A DNA stretch of 64,000 nucleotides from Danxiaibacter sp048498555 (GTDB lineage: Bacteria > Bacteroidota > Bacteroidia > Chitinophagales > Chitinophagaceae). The DNA is taken from positions 124,001 to 188,000 of the forward strand of contig JBEHXT010000012.1 in the NCBI GenBank assembly GCA_048498555.1, written 5' to 3'. Numbering within the stretch: position 1 is the stretch's first letter; each line of letters opens with the position of its first letter. Positions 38,852-47,647 of the stretch are shown piece by piece. A program made the translations under genes and the position numbers. The notes below the pieces were generated by a model, which saw only the letters and a program-made list of their open reading frames with translations, was not told the origin of the DNA and did no database searches.

Positions 38852-41800
38852 CTAGTTCATACTAATTCTCAACCCAATCTGGCTTACCCACCTTGCACTA
38901 TATTGAGGCACATTGCTTGTGCTTACACCCCATGGAGTTCTGGCGTTATTTTGTGGATTGAACTTGTAAGCCGGCGTAAAGTCAGTAGGCGATTTATAAC
39001 CGGCAAAACTGATCAGCGCATATTGGTCATTGCTCAAAAAATACATCCTGCCCCAATTTCTGTTCAGGAAATTGGTGAAGTTAAACATGTCGTATGTCAA
39101 CTGAAACTGGTATTTATTCTTGCCAATCTTCACATTAAAGTCCTGTGCAATTTTTAGATCTACGATGTTGGTAAATGGCAACCGGCTTCCATTTCGTTCT
39201 ACATATTCGCCCCTTCGTTTACTTAAGTACTTATCGTTATCGATATACCTGTTTAGTGCTGAGCGTTGTTCGTCAGGGGTATAAGTAACGGCATTGGCAC
39301 CCGAGCCAACAGTGTTGCTAAGGAACGCCATATTATTGACCTCTTCAGTGGAAGGAACATAAAGAAGGTCATTACCTCCGGAAGCGTCATCCCTTACCAA
39401 CGCGCCGGAATATACATAACTGAACGGCGCACCCGATTGGCCCGTATATACCATCGAAACTGTTGTGGCAAGCTTATCCTTTGCGTAGACAAATTTCTTG
39501 CTGGCGTAAGCAAAAATCCTGTGCCCCGCACTAAAGTCAGACCTGGAACGCGTAATATAATTGCGGCCGTTTACTGTTTCCATAAACCGCCACTGGCTGA
39601 AATTAACAGAGCTTGTTCCTTCATTTGTAATATACGAATCGCCAAAACTGTAGTTGAAGTTAAAGCCCCATCCTTTGTTAGTAGTTTTATTTACAGTGAG
39701 CGTGAAGTTGTATGCAAAGCCTTTGCTGCCTTTTGCATTGGATAACAGGATGGCATTATCGTATGGGTTTTTACCATCGGCCGTAATAGGTATGGTAACG
39801 GGTGAAGGGTAAACGTTGCGATTGTCGGGGCTATTCACCCTATCAATAGGCGGCAGCAGGTTTATGTTGGTATAATATATTTCATTGATATTATAACTAA
39901 CGATCCCTTCGCCAATAACGGACCAACCCTTAGGCAGCCTTTTTTCAAGCGCTACAGATGTGCGCAATAATTTTGGCATCCTGAATTTTGCGGAGATCAG
40001 GTTCAATGCGCCTTTACTAAGTGTTATGCCAACTTCATTAGCACGCCATTGCCCGTAAGGATCGTCCCTGAAACGAATTTGCCCGAGCGCATCTTTGTTC
40101 TGGCTACTGCTCACCGTAAATCCGCCCTGGTTTATACCATTATTGTTGTAAATGCCGCCAGGCCAAACCAATGGAATACGGCCGGTAAATAAGCCAATGC
40201 CTCCGCGTACAATAAGGTTCTCTTCAGGAATTTTATATGTAACGCCAACACGGGGAGAAACTGCCAGGGGAATATCTGGCTTTATGCCAGATCTGGCGCC
40301 TTCGAGGTCATAATATTGAGTAAACTTTGCAATGGCACTATCATTGGTGAAGGCGTCAGTTGCAGGCTTGGTAAGGAAGCGTGTATAATCTGCTCTTAGG
40401 CCAAAATTCAGCGTAAGGTTGTCAGACACTTTAAATTCGTCATTCACAAAAAAAGCAAGCCGCATTGTTTTGAATCTTGCAGCGGCAGCAGTTTTATCAT
40501 CCAACCGGTTATCAACCAAAGGATACCCTACTGAATATTGATTTACCGTATCGTTGTTATAAAATGCCTGCAGGTTACGGTACTGATAGTTACCGAAAGT
40601 GTTTTGAATAAAAACATTGTATACATCATTAATCTCATTATCTGTTCCAAACGTAAAATTATGCCTGCCCATGCTCCATTTAAATGCATCAAAAAGGCTG
40701 AAGTTCTTTTGCACCAGTTTGTTTTGAGTTGAGCTGTTATCTGGCCCGAAGATGATGCCCTGGCCCGAGCTGGTACCTGTTCCGTCAAAAATCTGAACGC
40801 GTGGAAAGGCTTGCCCTATAGGGTTTCTGTCATCTGTAACGTTTGTAAAAGTGAACAGCAGTTTATTGTTTGTCCGCGTGCCTGTATTGCTTTTTAACTC
40901 TGCAGAAATGGAATTTGTTTTGGTAGGGAATACATAGCCATTGTTATAAAAATTGATGGCCGTGGTACTGCTTGCTGTTGCGTTATTGCGCTCGCCGTTC
41001 AGGTAGCGATAGCTAATGGTAAGTTTGTTCTTCGTATTTATGTTCCAATCAACACGTGCGGCAATTCTGTCAGCCTTCACCTTTTCATTATTACTGAGAT
41101 AACCACCGGCATCATAACCATAGTTGCTTTTTAAGTAAGATGAAAGTGCGTTGATATCTGCTACACTTGCATTACCCTGGTATGCAGCCACATCAAAAGG
41201 TTGCGGCCGAACATCGCGTTGTTGTTCTACATTAATAAAATAAAAAAGCTTGTTCTTAATTAAGGCGCCACCTACTCTAAAACCATATGTTTTGTTGGTA
41301 AAACTACCCAGCTTTGTTGCCTGGTCCTTAGGGCCCGTTGGTGTTTTACCAGCCAGCGCCTGGTTGCGGTAAAACCCGTACACGGAAGCTTGCGTAGTGT
41401 TGGTTCCTGCACGCGTAATAGCGTTGATGCCTCCGCCGACGAAGTTGCCAATTGATACATCGTAAGGCGACACCACTACCTGGAACTGGTCAATCGCGTC
41501 AATTGAGATAGGCGTTATACCTGCCTGTCCGCCATTGGTTCCTGAATTTGATAATCCGTAAACATCATTATTAACGGCGCCATCTATGTAAAAAGAATTG
41601 TAGCGGTTATTTTGTCCGGCAATGGTAATACCGCCATCAGCCGTAGTTAGCTTTGCCTGGGGCACGGCCCGAAGGTAATCGCCTAAACTCCTGCCTACCG
41701 TTGGGAGGTTAGCCATCTTATCTCTTCCAATAATTGTTTCGGCGCCGCCTTTGCCCGCCAGCTCAGCACTTTTCTTTGTTCCGCTTACGGTTACAGCTGC

Positions 41801-42157
41801 CAGCTCTTGAGCAGCCTCACTCAGCACAATTTCAACATCGCCGGTTTCACCAAGGTTAACATATATATCATCTTTCTTTTGTTTCTCATAGCCAATAAAA
41901 GAGACCTCTACAGCGTACGGTCCGCCCGCCTGAACATTGCTGATATTAAAGCGCCCCTTTGAAGTTGTACTGGTGGTATATACGGTTCCGGTCGGTTCGT
42001 GAATGATTGTTACGGATGCGCCGGACAACAGATCGCCTTTCAGATTTTTGACCAATCCGCTGATAGCACTTGTTGTTACCTGTGATTGAAGCAGCGCCGG
42101 AAACACCAATCCTGCAAACAATAACAACAGCCAGACTAATCGCATAGAATTAAACAT
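38852..42157 (-). CDS. TonB-dependent receptor, Oar-like, with carboxypeptidase-regulatory domain
   Basis: About 1,101 residues from the ATG at 42157 (MFNSMRLVWLLLLFAG). ATGs at 42178 and 42145 are alternatives, but all give a signal peptide ending near LLQSQV. Next come a CarboxypepD_reg/Cna-B-like domain (~20-100) with GLVKNLKGDLLSGASVTI and VSFIGYEKQKKDDIYVNLGE, a plug domain (~125-265) with NLPTVGRSLGDYLRAVPQ, GGITIAGQNNRYNSFYIDGA and GNFVGGGINAITRAGTN, and a long beta-barrel to the end (QIGLRISMN, an outer-membrane-type C terminus). The Oar-like barrel and the absence of a SusD partner argue against a classical SusC. It acts in the outer membrane, probably importing a large or scarce substrate, which is unknown. 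It is divergent from ribBA across a ~180-bp region. Confidence 0.92.
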   Translation of the reverse strand: MFNSMRLVWLLLLFAGLVFPALLQSQVTTSAISGLVKNLKGDLLSGASVTIIHEPTGTVYTTSTTSKGRFNISNVQAGGPYAVEVSFIGYEKQKKDDIYVNLGETGDVEIVLSEAAQELAAVTVSGTKKSAELAGKGGAETIIGRDKMANLPTVGRSLGDYLRAVPQAKLTTADGGITIAGQNNRYNSFYIDGAVNNDVYGLSNSGTNGGQAGITPISIDAIDQFQVVVSPYDVSIGNFVGGGINAITRAGTNTTQASVYGFYRNQALAGKTPTGPKDQATKLGSFTNKTYGFRVGGALIKNKLFYFINVEQQRDVRPQPFDVAAYQGNASVADINALSSYLKSNYGYDAGGYLSNNEKVKADRIAARVDWNINTKNKLTISYRYLNGERNNATASSTTAINFYNNGYVFPTKTNSISAELKSNTGTRTNNKLLFTFTNVTDDRNPIGQAFPRVQIFDGTGTSSGQGIIFGPDNSSTQNKLVQKNFSLFDAFKWSMGRHNFTFGTDNEINDVYNVFIQNTFGNYQYRNLQAFYNNDTVNQYSVGYPLVDNRLDDKTAAAARFKTMRLAFFVNDEFKVSDNLTLNFGLRADYTRFLTKPATDAFTNDSAIAKFTQYYDLEGARSGIKPDIPLAVSPRVGVTYKIPEENLIVRGGIGLFTGRIPLVWPGGIYNNNGINQGGFTVSSSQNKDALGQIRFRDDPYGQWRANEVGITLSKGALNLISAKFRMPKLLRTSVALEKRLPKGWSVIGEGIVSYNINEIYYTNINLLPPIDRVNSPDNRNVYPSPVTIPITADGKNPYDNAILLSNAKGSKGFAYNFTLTVNKTTNKGWGFNFNYSFGDSYITNEGTSSVNFSQWRFMETVNGRNYITRSRSDFSAGHRIFAYASKKFVYAKDKLATTVSMVYTGQSGAPFSYVYSGALVRDDASGGNDLLYVPSTEEVNNMAFLSNTVGSGANAVTYTPDEQRSALNRYIDNDKYLSKRRGEYVERNGSRLPFTNIVDLKIAQDFNVKIGKNKYQFQLTYDMFNFTNFLNRNWGRMYFLSNDQYALISFAGYKSPTDFTPAYKFNPQNNARTPWGVSTSNVPQYSARWVSQIGLRISMN

Positions 42158-42288
42158 TTCGGTATTAAAAAAAGCCATTAACAATGAAACTCAATGCCAG
42201 TTGCGATTAACAATTTATTAACTTTCAACGATATATTTTATGAAATGCAGAATTTTAATATGAAGGCCAATACCCCGGATTTTAAATC

Positions 42289-42321
42289 TTGCACGCTATT
42301 GGCGCGGTTGTCGTAATTTTG
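42289..42321 (+). promoter_or_regulatory. Candidate promoter of ribBA (Bacteroidota type)
   Basis: TTG at 42289-42291, 22 nt, then TAATTTTG at 42314-42321, an exact match to the TAnnTTTG -7 element. Transcription would begin ~42327, leaving a leader of only ~13 nt before the ATG at 42340, with no Shine-Dalgarno. Confidence 0.6.
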
Positions 42322-42339
42322 CACCATATTTTATAGATT

Positions 42340-43545
42340 ATGTTGAATTCGATAGAAAGTGCTATTGAGGATATAAAACAAGGAAAACTGATTATTGTTG
42401 TGGACGATGAGGACCGTGAAAATGAAGGTGATTTTGTTACGGCCGCAAGAAATGTTACCCCCGAGATCATCAATTTTATGAGCAAAGAAGGCAGAGGCCT
42501 TATTTGTACTCCCATAACGGAAAAACGCGCGGATGAACTTGAGTTAAACCTGATGGTTAACAACAACACCGCGCTACACGCCACTCCTTTTACAGTTAGC
42601 ATAGATTTATTGGGCCACGGTTGTACAACCGGTATTAGCGCGCATGACAGGTCGAAAACTGTTCAGGCGCTGATTGATCCGTCGATCAAACCTGAAGACC
42701 TCGGCCGCCCGGGCCATATATTTCCGCTGCGTGCCAAAAATGGCGGCGTACTAAGAAGGACCGGCCATACTGAAGCTACAGTTGACCTGGCAAGGCTGGC
42801 AGGCTTTGAGCCAGCTGGCATACTGGTAGAAATTATGAACGAGGATGGTTCTATGGCGAGATTGCCGGAACTGAAAAAGATTGCAGAAAAATTTGACCTC
42901 AAGATCATTTCTATCAAGGATCTTATTGAATACAGGCTGAAAACGGACTCGCTGATTGATGAAGTGGTTCGCGTGAATATGCCTACCAAATATGGCGATT
43001 TTACATTGGTTGCTTTTAAAGAAAAACTTTCCGGTGGCGAACACCTGGCATTGATAAAAGGCGAATGGCAACCCGGCGAACCGGTGCTTACCCGCGTGCA
43101 TTCAAGCTGCTTTACCGGCGACATCCTGGGTAGCTTCCGCTGCGATTGTGGCGAACAGTTGCACAAGGCCATGCAAATGGTTGACAAAGAAGGAAAAGGC
43201 GTAATTCTTTACATGAACCAGGAAGGGCGTGGTATTGGCCTGTTGAATAAGCTTAAGGCATATAAACTGCAGGAGGAAGGCATGGACACTGTTGAAGCTA
43301 ACCTCCACCTCGGCTTTGGAATGGACGAGCGAGACTATGGTGTGGGCGCACAAATACTTCGTAAGCTGAATATTACAAAGTTGAAACTGATGAGTAACAA
43401 CCCACGCAAACGCGCAGGATTAAGCGGGTATGGCCTTGAAATAACTGAAATAGTTCCGATAGAAATTGTACCCAATCCGCACAACGAAAAATATCTTACA
43501 ACGAAGAGGGATAAACTGGGGCACAAGATTTTGTCGTCGAAGTAA
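42340..43545 (+). CDS. ribBA: Bifunctional 3,4-dihydroxy-2-butanone-4-phosphate synthase / GTP cyclohydrolase II
   Basis: 401 residues, the usual length of the fused enzyme that makes both precursors of riboflavin: DHBP from ribulose 5-phosphate (N-terminal RibB part, ~1-203) and the diaminopyrimidine from GTP (C-terminal RibA part, ~204-401). RibB shows the acidic DDEDRENEGDF loop (22-32), GRGLICTP (51-58) and RPGHIFPL plus TGHTEATVDL (123-130, 141-150). RibA shows zinc cysteines Cys257, Cys268 and Cys270 in SSCFTGDILGSFRCDCGEQ, NQEGRGIGLLNK (293-304) and SNNPRKR (352-358). Both active sites look complete. It is not next to other rib genes, and no FMN riboswitch is visible in the short leader. 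A good terminator follows at 43605-43635. Confidence 0.97.
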   Translation: MLNSIESAIEDIKQGKLIIVVDDEDRENEGDFVTAARNVTPEIINFMSKEGRGLICTPITEKRADELELNLMVNNNTALHATPFTVSIDLLGHGCTTGISAHDRSKTVQALIDPSIKPEDLGRPGHIFPLRAKNGGVLRRTGHTEATVDLARLAGFEPAGILVEIMNEDGSMARLPELKKIAEKFDLKIISIKDLIEYRLKTDSLIDEVVRVNMPTKYGDFTLVAFKEKLSGGEHLALIKGEWQPGEPVLTRVHSSCFTGDILGSFRCDCGEQLHKAMQMVDKEGKGVILYMNQEGRGIGLLNKLKAYKLQEEGMDTVEANLHLGFGMDERDYGVGAQILRKLNITKLKLMSNNPRKRAGLSGYGLEITEIVPIEIVPNPHNEKYLTTKRDKLGHKILSSK

Positions 43546-43604
43546 TTGAAAGTTGACAATTGACAATGATTGAAGCGAATAATTAAATAATAGTATCATA
43601 TATG

Positions 43605-43635
43605 AAGGCAGCAGATTTTTCTGTTGCCTTTTTTA
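43605..43635 (+). terminator. Rho-independent terminator of ribBA
   Basis: AAGGCAGCAG and CTGTTGCCTT pair (one G-T) around ATTTTT, followed by a T-run at 43629-43635, 60 bp after the stop codon. Confidence 0.88.
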
Positions 43636-43727
43636 TTACCGTAAGTTTCCAATTCGTTGTTAATTGTCAACTCAATCTCATTTAGTTAAAAAACACTTAT
43701 ACTTTTAAAAAATCGTTGCAGGTTTAG

Positions 43728-43917
43728 CTCACCTCGTCACCTCGACTAGTGGATTTGGGTACCACAATCCAAATGAGGTGACTGAGCATGGAATTTAACG
43801 CTCCGGTAAGCTTCCAAGCTTCGCAGTATTATTCTATCGCTTATAGCGATTTTTGATTGCAAGTGATCGTCGGAGTCGATAGAATAAGCCTGCAGAGCCT
43901 GGAGGCTCAGCAGAGCG
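43728..43917 (-). repeat. Dispersed ~190-bp repeat, copy B (inverted relative to copy A)
   Basis: Read on the minus strand, it follows 1760-1945 from GCTCTRCTGAGCCTCC to GTCGAGGTGACGA with scattered substitutions and no large gaps. The ATTCTATCG/CGATAGAAT pair is intact in both copies. Most differences would change the amino acid in the shared open frame, which argues against coding. Confidence 0.85.
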
Positions 43918-44235
43918 GATAGTGAAGCTAAAGCCATCTTCAATTAGTTTCGTTTTCTGTCAGCTAAAGCAGATGGCTATGAATAAAAAGCCTTTCAATC
44001 CGGCATTGGTAGGCAGAAGAGGCATGCCAAATGCTGCCTGTTCGCTGGCGGGAGATGTCTCCTATCGTCGACATGCCGTTCAATCTTAATCAACCTAACT
44101 AAAAGCAATTGGATAAATACGTTCGCCTTAACTAAACAGACATTTTCAATTGTCAACTGTCAATTTTCAATTGCAATAACTTTTCAATAGCCAATTTTCA
44201 ATTACTGTTATCTTTACCGACTTAAATAATTTTCT

Positions 44236-45210
44236 ATGCTGAAAATTGGAATATTTGGTGTTGGACATCTTGGAAAATTTCATTTGAATAACTGGAAGGA
44301 GATGGAGGGAGTAGAACTGGTTGGATTTTTCGACCCTAATGATGACACGGCGAAAGAGGTTGCAGAAAAATATGGCCTGAAAAGGTTTAATACTCCGGAC
44401 GAATTGTTGAAACTGGTTGATGCCGTTGATATTATCGCCCCAACAAATTATCATTTTGACCTGTGCGAAAGGGCCATCCGCCGCGGTAAACATGTTTTTG
44501 TAGAAAAACCGCTTGCAAATACCATTGAAGAAGGAAAGCAGATTGTGGAAATGGCCCGCGAAGCCAATGTAAAAGTGCAGGTGGGCCACGTGGAGCGTTT
44601 CAATCCCGCATATCAATCCGTTAAGCATCTGAAACTTAATCCGATGTTTATTGAGGTGCACAGGCTGGCTCAGTTTAATCCGAGAGGGACTGAAGTGAGC
44701 GTTATTCTTGACCTGATGATCCATGACATCGATATCATTCTCAGTATTGTACACAGCGATGTAAAACATATATCAGCCAGCGGCGTTGCCGTTATGACTG
44801 ATACGCCGGATATTGCCAACGTACGCATTGAGTTCAATAACGGTTGCGTGGCTAACCTTACCAGCAGCAGGATCAGCATGAAGAAAATGCGTAAAATGCG
44901 GCTGTTTCAGAAAGACGCGTACATCGGTATTGACTTCCTGGAAAAGAAAAGCGAGATCATCAAATTGAAAACGGATGAGGATAAAGACGCTTTTACGTTT
45001 GACCTGGAAACACCAAACGGCACTAAAACAATTGCCATCTCAAATCCTGAAACGCACACCGTTAACGCGATTAAAGAAGAGCTTGCCGCATTTGTTGAGG
45101 CCATCATTAATAATACGCCTACCGTTGTAAGTGAAATAGATGGATTTATTGCAATGGAAGTTGCACACCAGATACTGGATAAAATAAATGCCGCAGTGGT
45201 GAAGGGATAA
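44236..45210 (+). CDS. Gfo/Idh/MocA family NAD(P)-dependent oxidoreductase
   Basis: 324 residues. The Rossmann motif is GVGHLG (8-13), the family EKP motif is intact (Glu90-Lys91-Pro92 in VFVEKPLA), and the substrate-side motif DLMIHDIDI gives His163 and Asp164 (the equivalent of D-x-x-x-H-D). VGHVERFNPAY (116-126) is the motif I associate with GnnA-like UDP-GlcNAc 3-dehydrogenases and their uncharacterised Bacteroidota relatives, so a role in envelope amino-sugar metabolism is possible but unproven. The protein is soluble, without signal peptide. It stands alone, preceded by a repeat-rich 690-bp region and followed by a long hairpin (45263-45310). Confidence 0.92.
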   Translation: MLKIGIFGVGHLGKFHLNNWKEMEGVELVGFFDPNDDTAKEVAEKYGLKRFNTPDELLKLVDAVDIIAPTNYHFDLCERAIRRGKHVFVEKPLANTIEEGKQIVEMAREANVKVQVGHVERFNPAYQSVKHLKLNPMFIEVHRLAQFNPRGTEVSVILDLMIHDIDIILSIVHSDVKHISASGVAVMTDTPDIANVRIEFNNGCVANLTSSRISMKKMRKMRLFQKDAYIGIDFLEKKSEIIKLKTDEDKDAFTFDLETPNGTKTIAISNPETHTVNAIKEELAAFVEAIINNTPTVVSEIDGFIAMEVAHQILDKINAAVVKG

Positions 45211-45262
45211 GAAAGAGGTTGAAGTGTAAGGTTTGACGCGTGAGGTTTGAGGTATAAGGCCA

Positions 45263-45310
45263 TTGTTCAAAAAGTTCCTGCACTTTTAAAGTGTAGGACT
45301 TTTTTGAACA
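45263..45310 (+). terminator. Long hairpin terminator after the Gfo/Idh gene
   Basis: TGTTCAAAAAGTTCCTGCAC and GTGTAGGACTTTTTTGAACA pair over about 22 bp with two or three mismatches around TTTTAA. The descending arm includes a T-run. It lies 53 bp after the stop. The GTGTAGGAC stretch also occurs in the hairpin at 36545-36591. Confidence 0.8.
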
Positions 45311-45460
45311 ACAAATTAGAAAGACCCGCTAAAAGATAATCAGCAACTCGTAGCAACATTAATATCCGGCTAGCCATAGATTAAAAAAATATCCCATTCT
45401 TTATTTTATCCCCGCTTTTTCGGAACTTTAGAATGTGCTTTTAATTGCACATTAGCGAAT

Positions 45461-46531
45461 ATGAAGTGGTTGCCGGCTATTCTTCTCTGTTTCGTTATTT
45501 CCGTAGCAAATGCTCAAATACGATTAACCAACTATATCGTAGATAATGCCTCCTATTCCACAACTTCAACAGATACACTTTCTCAACTACTAACTGCAGG
45601 CGCGAAAACAGAAATGGAAAAAGTCAACGCGATCTTTTTTTGGATCGTTAATAACATTGACTATAACACGAATGTTTTTTATCAAAACCGCTATATCCGC
45701 AAAAGCAAAAACTTTATTGAAGAAGAGGATGACAGCAGTTCAGTTTTCCCATCACTGGATGAGCGCGTTTCGCGGCTTGTACTCAAAAGAAAGGTGGCGG
45801 TATGTGATGGCTATGCAAGGCTTTTTAAGACTCTTTGTGAGCATGCCGGAATTACAAGTGAAGTAGTTACGGGTTACGCAAAAACGAACATAAACAGGGT
45901 AGGCCAGCGCTTTATCAGCAATCATAAATGGAATGCTGTTATGATCAATAGCAGCTGGTACCTGTTGGACGCCACATGGGCTGCAGGATATATCAACAGC
46001 CATAACGAATTTGAACGGCAATTCGACGCCAACTATTTTCTTTCATCTCCTAAAACATTTATTTGGGACCATTACCCCGAGGATATTAAATGGACGCTTC
46101 TGCCTGAACCGCCGCTGCTTGCGGAATACAATCGCACACCCTTCAAAACCAGCGAATTCAGCCACTACACCATTGTCTCTTTTAAACCGGAAAGTGGCCT
46201 AATTGAAGCAGCAGCAGGTGACAGCATCCTGTTTGAAGTGGAGAGCACGGACAGAAATAAACGCCTTTGGGTTTCCAGCGACCCATATCTCGACAGCACA
46301 TCACTTTACCAGTTCGATTGCTGGGAATACATGGAAAAACCCGCTTCGGGAATTAAGGTGAGAACTGTTTTTGTAATCGAACCTCAAACACAATGGCTGA
46401 ATGTGGTGTATAACGACCGGGTAATTATGCGTTATAAAGTAAAGGTAAAAGGCGCAGTGGCCCAGGAAGCAGATGATGAAAAAGACGGCAAACGCAAGAT
46501 GCCGATGAAAGCTTTAACCGGCTCGAATTAG
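45461..46531 (+). CDS. Secreted transglutaminase-like (cysteine peptidase fold) protein
   Basis: 356 residues. A signal peptide (1-18, cleavage after SVANA) indicates export to the periplasm. The core is a transglutaminase-like domain (~30-200) with a complete Cys-His-Asp triad: Cys115 in KVAVCDGYARLFKTLC, His155 in SNHKWNAV and Asp170 in WYLLDATW. The wording resembles CYK3/YebA-type transglutaminase-like proteins of Bacteroidota, which may act as peptidases or peptide cross-linkers; the true substrate is unknown. The C-terminal third (~215-335) is probably a beta-sandwich, and the last ~20 residues are charged (EADDEKDGKRK). Its 3' end converges on ispD. Confidence 0.88.
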   Translation: MKWLPAILLCFVISVANAQIRLTNYIVDNASYSTTSTDTLSQLLTAGAKTEMEKVNAIFFWIVNNIDYNTNVFYQNRYIRKSKNFIEEEDDSSSVFPSLDERVSRLVLKRKVAVCDGYARLFKTLCEHAGITSEVVTGYAKTNINRVGQRFISNHKWNAVMINSSWYLLDATWAAGYINSHNEFERQFDANYFLSSPKTFIWDHYPEDIKWTLLPEPPLLAEYNRTPFKTSEFSHYTIVSFKPESGLIEAAAGDSILFEVESTDRNKRLWVSSDPYLDSTSLYQFDCWEYMEKPASGIKVRTVFVIEPQTQWLNVVYNDRVIMRYKVKVKGAVAQEADDEKDGKRKMPMKALTGSN

Positions 46532-46538
46532 AGTTTCG

Positions 46539-46661
46539 AACCACGGAGACACTGCCGGCACGGAGCAACACGGCGAAATAGTTCGGCAATGTAACCGATA
46601 TGCACTCTTGATTTTCCGAAATTTTCGTTGTGAGTCTTAGTGTCGTAATGTCTCCGTGGTT
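46539..46661. repeat. Inverted pair of AACCACGGAGACA words between convergent genes
   Basis: AACCACGGAGACA at 46539-46551 and its exact reverse complement at 46649-46661 bracket the 140-bp gap between the transglutaminase-like gene and ispD. The loop is ~97 nt. The word recurs at 59992-60004 and, degenerate, at ~36482 and ~47566-47576. Confidence 0.7.
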
Positions 46662-46672
46662 TATTGTCCTAC

Positions 46673-47359
46673 TTACGCCTGGCGCAGCGCGTGCCGTTCT
46701 TCGATGATCCTCTCGGCGATCATCATGTCTACGGGGCGGGTTATTTTGATATTATCATAGTCTCCTTCTGTTAAAAATACCTTTGTGCCAAAAGCTTCTA
46801 CTACCGTCGCTTCATCTGTGAAGCCTTCGCTATATTCCTGTTCAAATGCGGGCTTAATGATATTGCTTAAAAAAGTTTGCGGCGTTTGAATGATACGCAC
46901 CTGTTGCCTGTCCGCCACATGATGCTCGTCTCCTGATGCAATGCGAATACTATCTGTTGCTGCCACTGCAGGAATAGCACTACCTTTTTCAACGGCCTGT
47001 TTATAACAACGATGGATCAACGGAACGGAGATCAAACATCTTACACCGTCGTGCACAAATACCACGCTGTCATCAGGCACCTGGCTCAATCCGTTCTGAA
47101 CAGAGTGGTATCTTGTTTTACCGCCTGCGGCAACAATAATACGATCGACAGCATCAAGCATATTAATTACTTCACGGCCTTTTTGCAGATGATCTTCCGG
47201 CAGCACCAAAATAATCTGCAGGTCAGGGTAAGAACGCAGAAAAGAATGCAGTGTATACCACAACAGCGGCTTGCCATGCAACAATAAAAATTGCTTAGGA
47301 ACGCTATTACCCATTCTTACACCGGAACCGCCGGCAACTATAACCGCATATTTTTTCAT
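46673..47359 (-). CDS. ispD: 2-C-methyl-D-erythritol 4-phosphate cytidylyltransferase
   Basis: 228 residues, the normal size for IspD, which joins CTP and MEP in the non-mevalonate isoprenoid pathway. The nucleotide-binding start AVIVAGGSGVRMGNSVPKQF (4-23) has the conserved Gly-rich loop, Arg15 and Lys22. HDGVRCLIS (103-111), TDSIR (135-139) and IQTPQTF (156-162) are further signatures, and the C-terminal EGDYDNIKITRPVDM holds the conserved N-I-K. Cytoplasmic. It is not fused to ispF. It is preceded by a G/C-rich spacer carrying a degenerate copy of the AACCACAGAG word. Confidence 0.95.
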   Translation of the reverse strand: MKKYAVIVAGGSGVRMGNSVPKQFLLLHGKPLLWYTLHSFLRSYPDLQIILVLPEDHLQKGREVINMLDAVDRIIVAAGGKTRYHSVQNGLSQVPDDSVVFVHDGVRCLISVPLIHRCYKQAVEKGSAIPAVAATDSIRIASGDEHHVADRQQVRIIQTPQTFLSNIIKPAFEQEYSEGFTDEATVVEAFGTKVFLTEGDYDNIKITRPVDMMIAERIIEERHALRQA

Positions 47360-47587
47360 TCATCAAAGAAAAATAAAAAAAGGAAGGTGGCAAAAGAGTT
47401 GAGTTTTTAAAAGTTGTAGGTTGTACGTGATACGTAAATCTAAACGGAAAGATTTCTCGCAGCGAACGCAACGGGGCAGCGGCGCAGCGTCTTAAATCGA
47501 ACTTCGCGCCCCGTTCCGACTTCGAGTCTTGCGGCAAAAAAAACGTGTTTCCCCGTGCCCCGTGCCTCTGTGGTTCAAACAAAATAA

Positions 47588-47620
47588 AAACCCCGCCTGT
47601 AATTAAACAGAACGGGGTTT
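47588..47620 (-). terminator. Rho-independent terminator of the asparaginase gene
   Basis: AAACCCCG and CGGGGTTT form the stem core, extended by ACAG/CTGT after a one-base bulge. On the minus strand the stem is followed by TTTTATTTTGTTT. It lies 28 bp beyond the stop at 47648. Confidence 0.85.
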
Positions 47621-47647
47621 GTTCTCATGTGACTACCCATTATGGGT

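Larger units (their letters stand above)
43546..44235. other. 690-bp intergenic region with a repeat element
   Basis: It contains, in order, TTGACAA-type heptamers (~43553-43570), the ribBA terminator, repeat element B (43728-43917), a second hairpin-rich stretch, a copy of the GGGAGATGTCTCCTATCGTC motif (44050-44069), TCAATTT-type heptamers (44143-44205) and a weak -7 element TATCTTTA at 44209-44216, 19 bp before the next ATG. No gene is convincing. Confidence 0.7.

Noticed and set aside
42663..43187. 174-codon antisense frame
   Set aside because: It lies wholly opposite ribBA, which has complete motifs; no independent support.
43746..43943. 65-codon frame (minus) inside repeat element B
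   Set aside because: Same argument as for copy A; the sequence is a palindrome-rich repeat.
44167..44769. 200-codon antisense frame
   Set aside because: It is mostly opposite the Gfo/Idh gene, and its start and end run through repeat sequence and that gene's codons.
46539..46661. Intrinsic terminator formed by the AACCACGGAGACA inverted pair
   Set aside because: A loop near 97 nt and no T-run make a simple Rho-independent terminator unlikely; it is kept as a repeat only.
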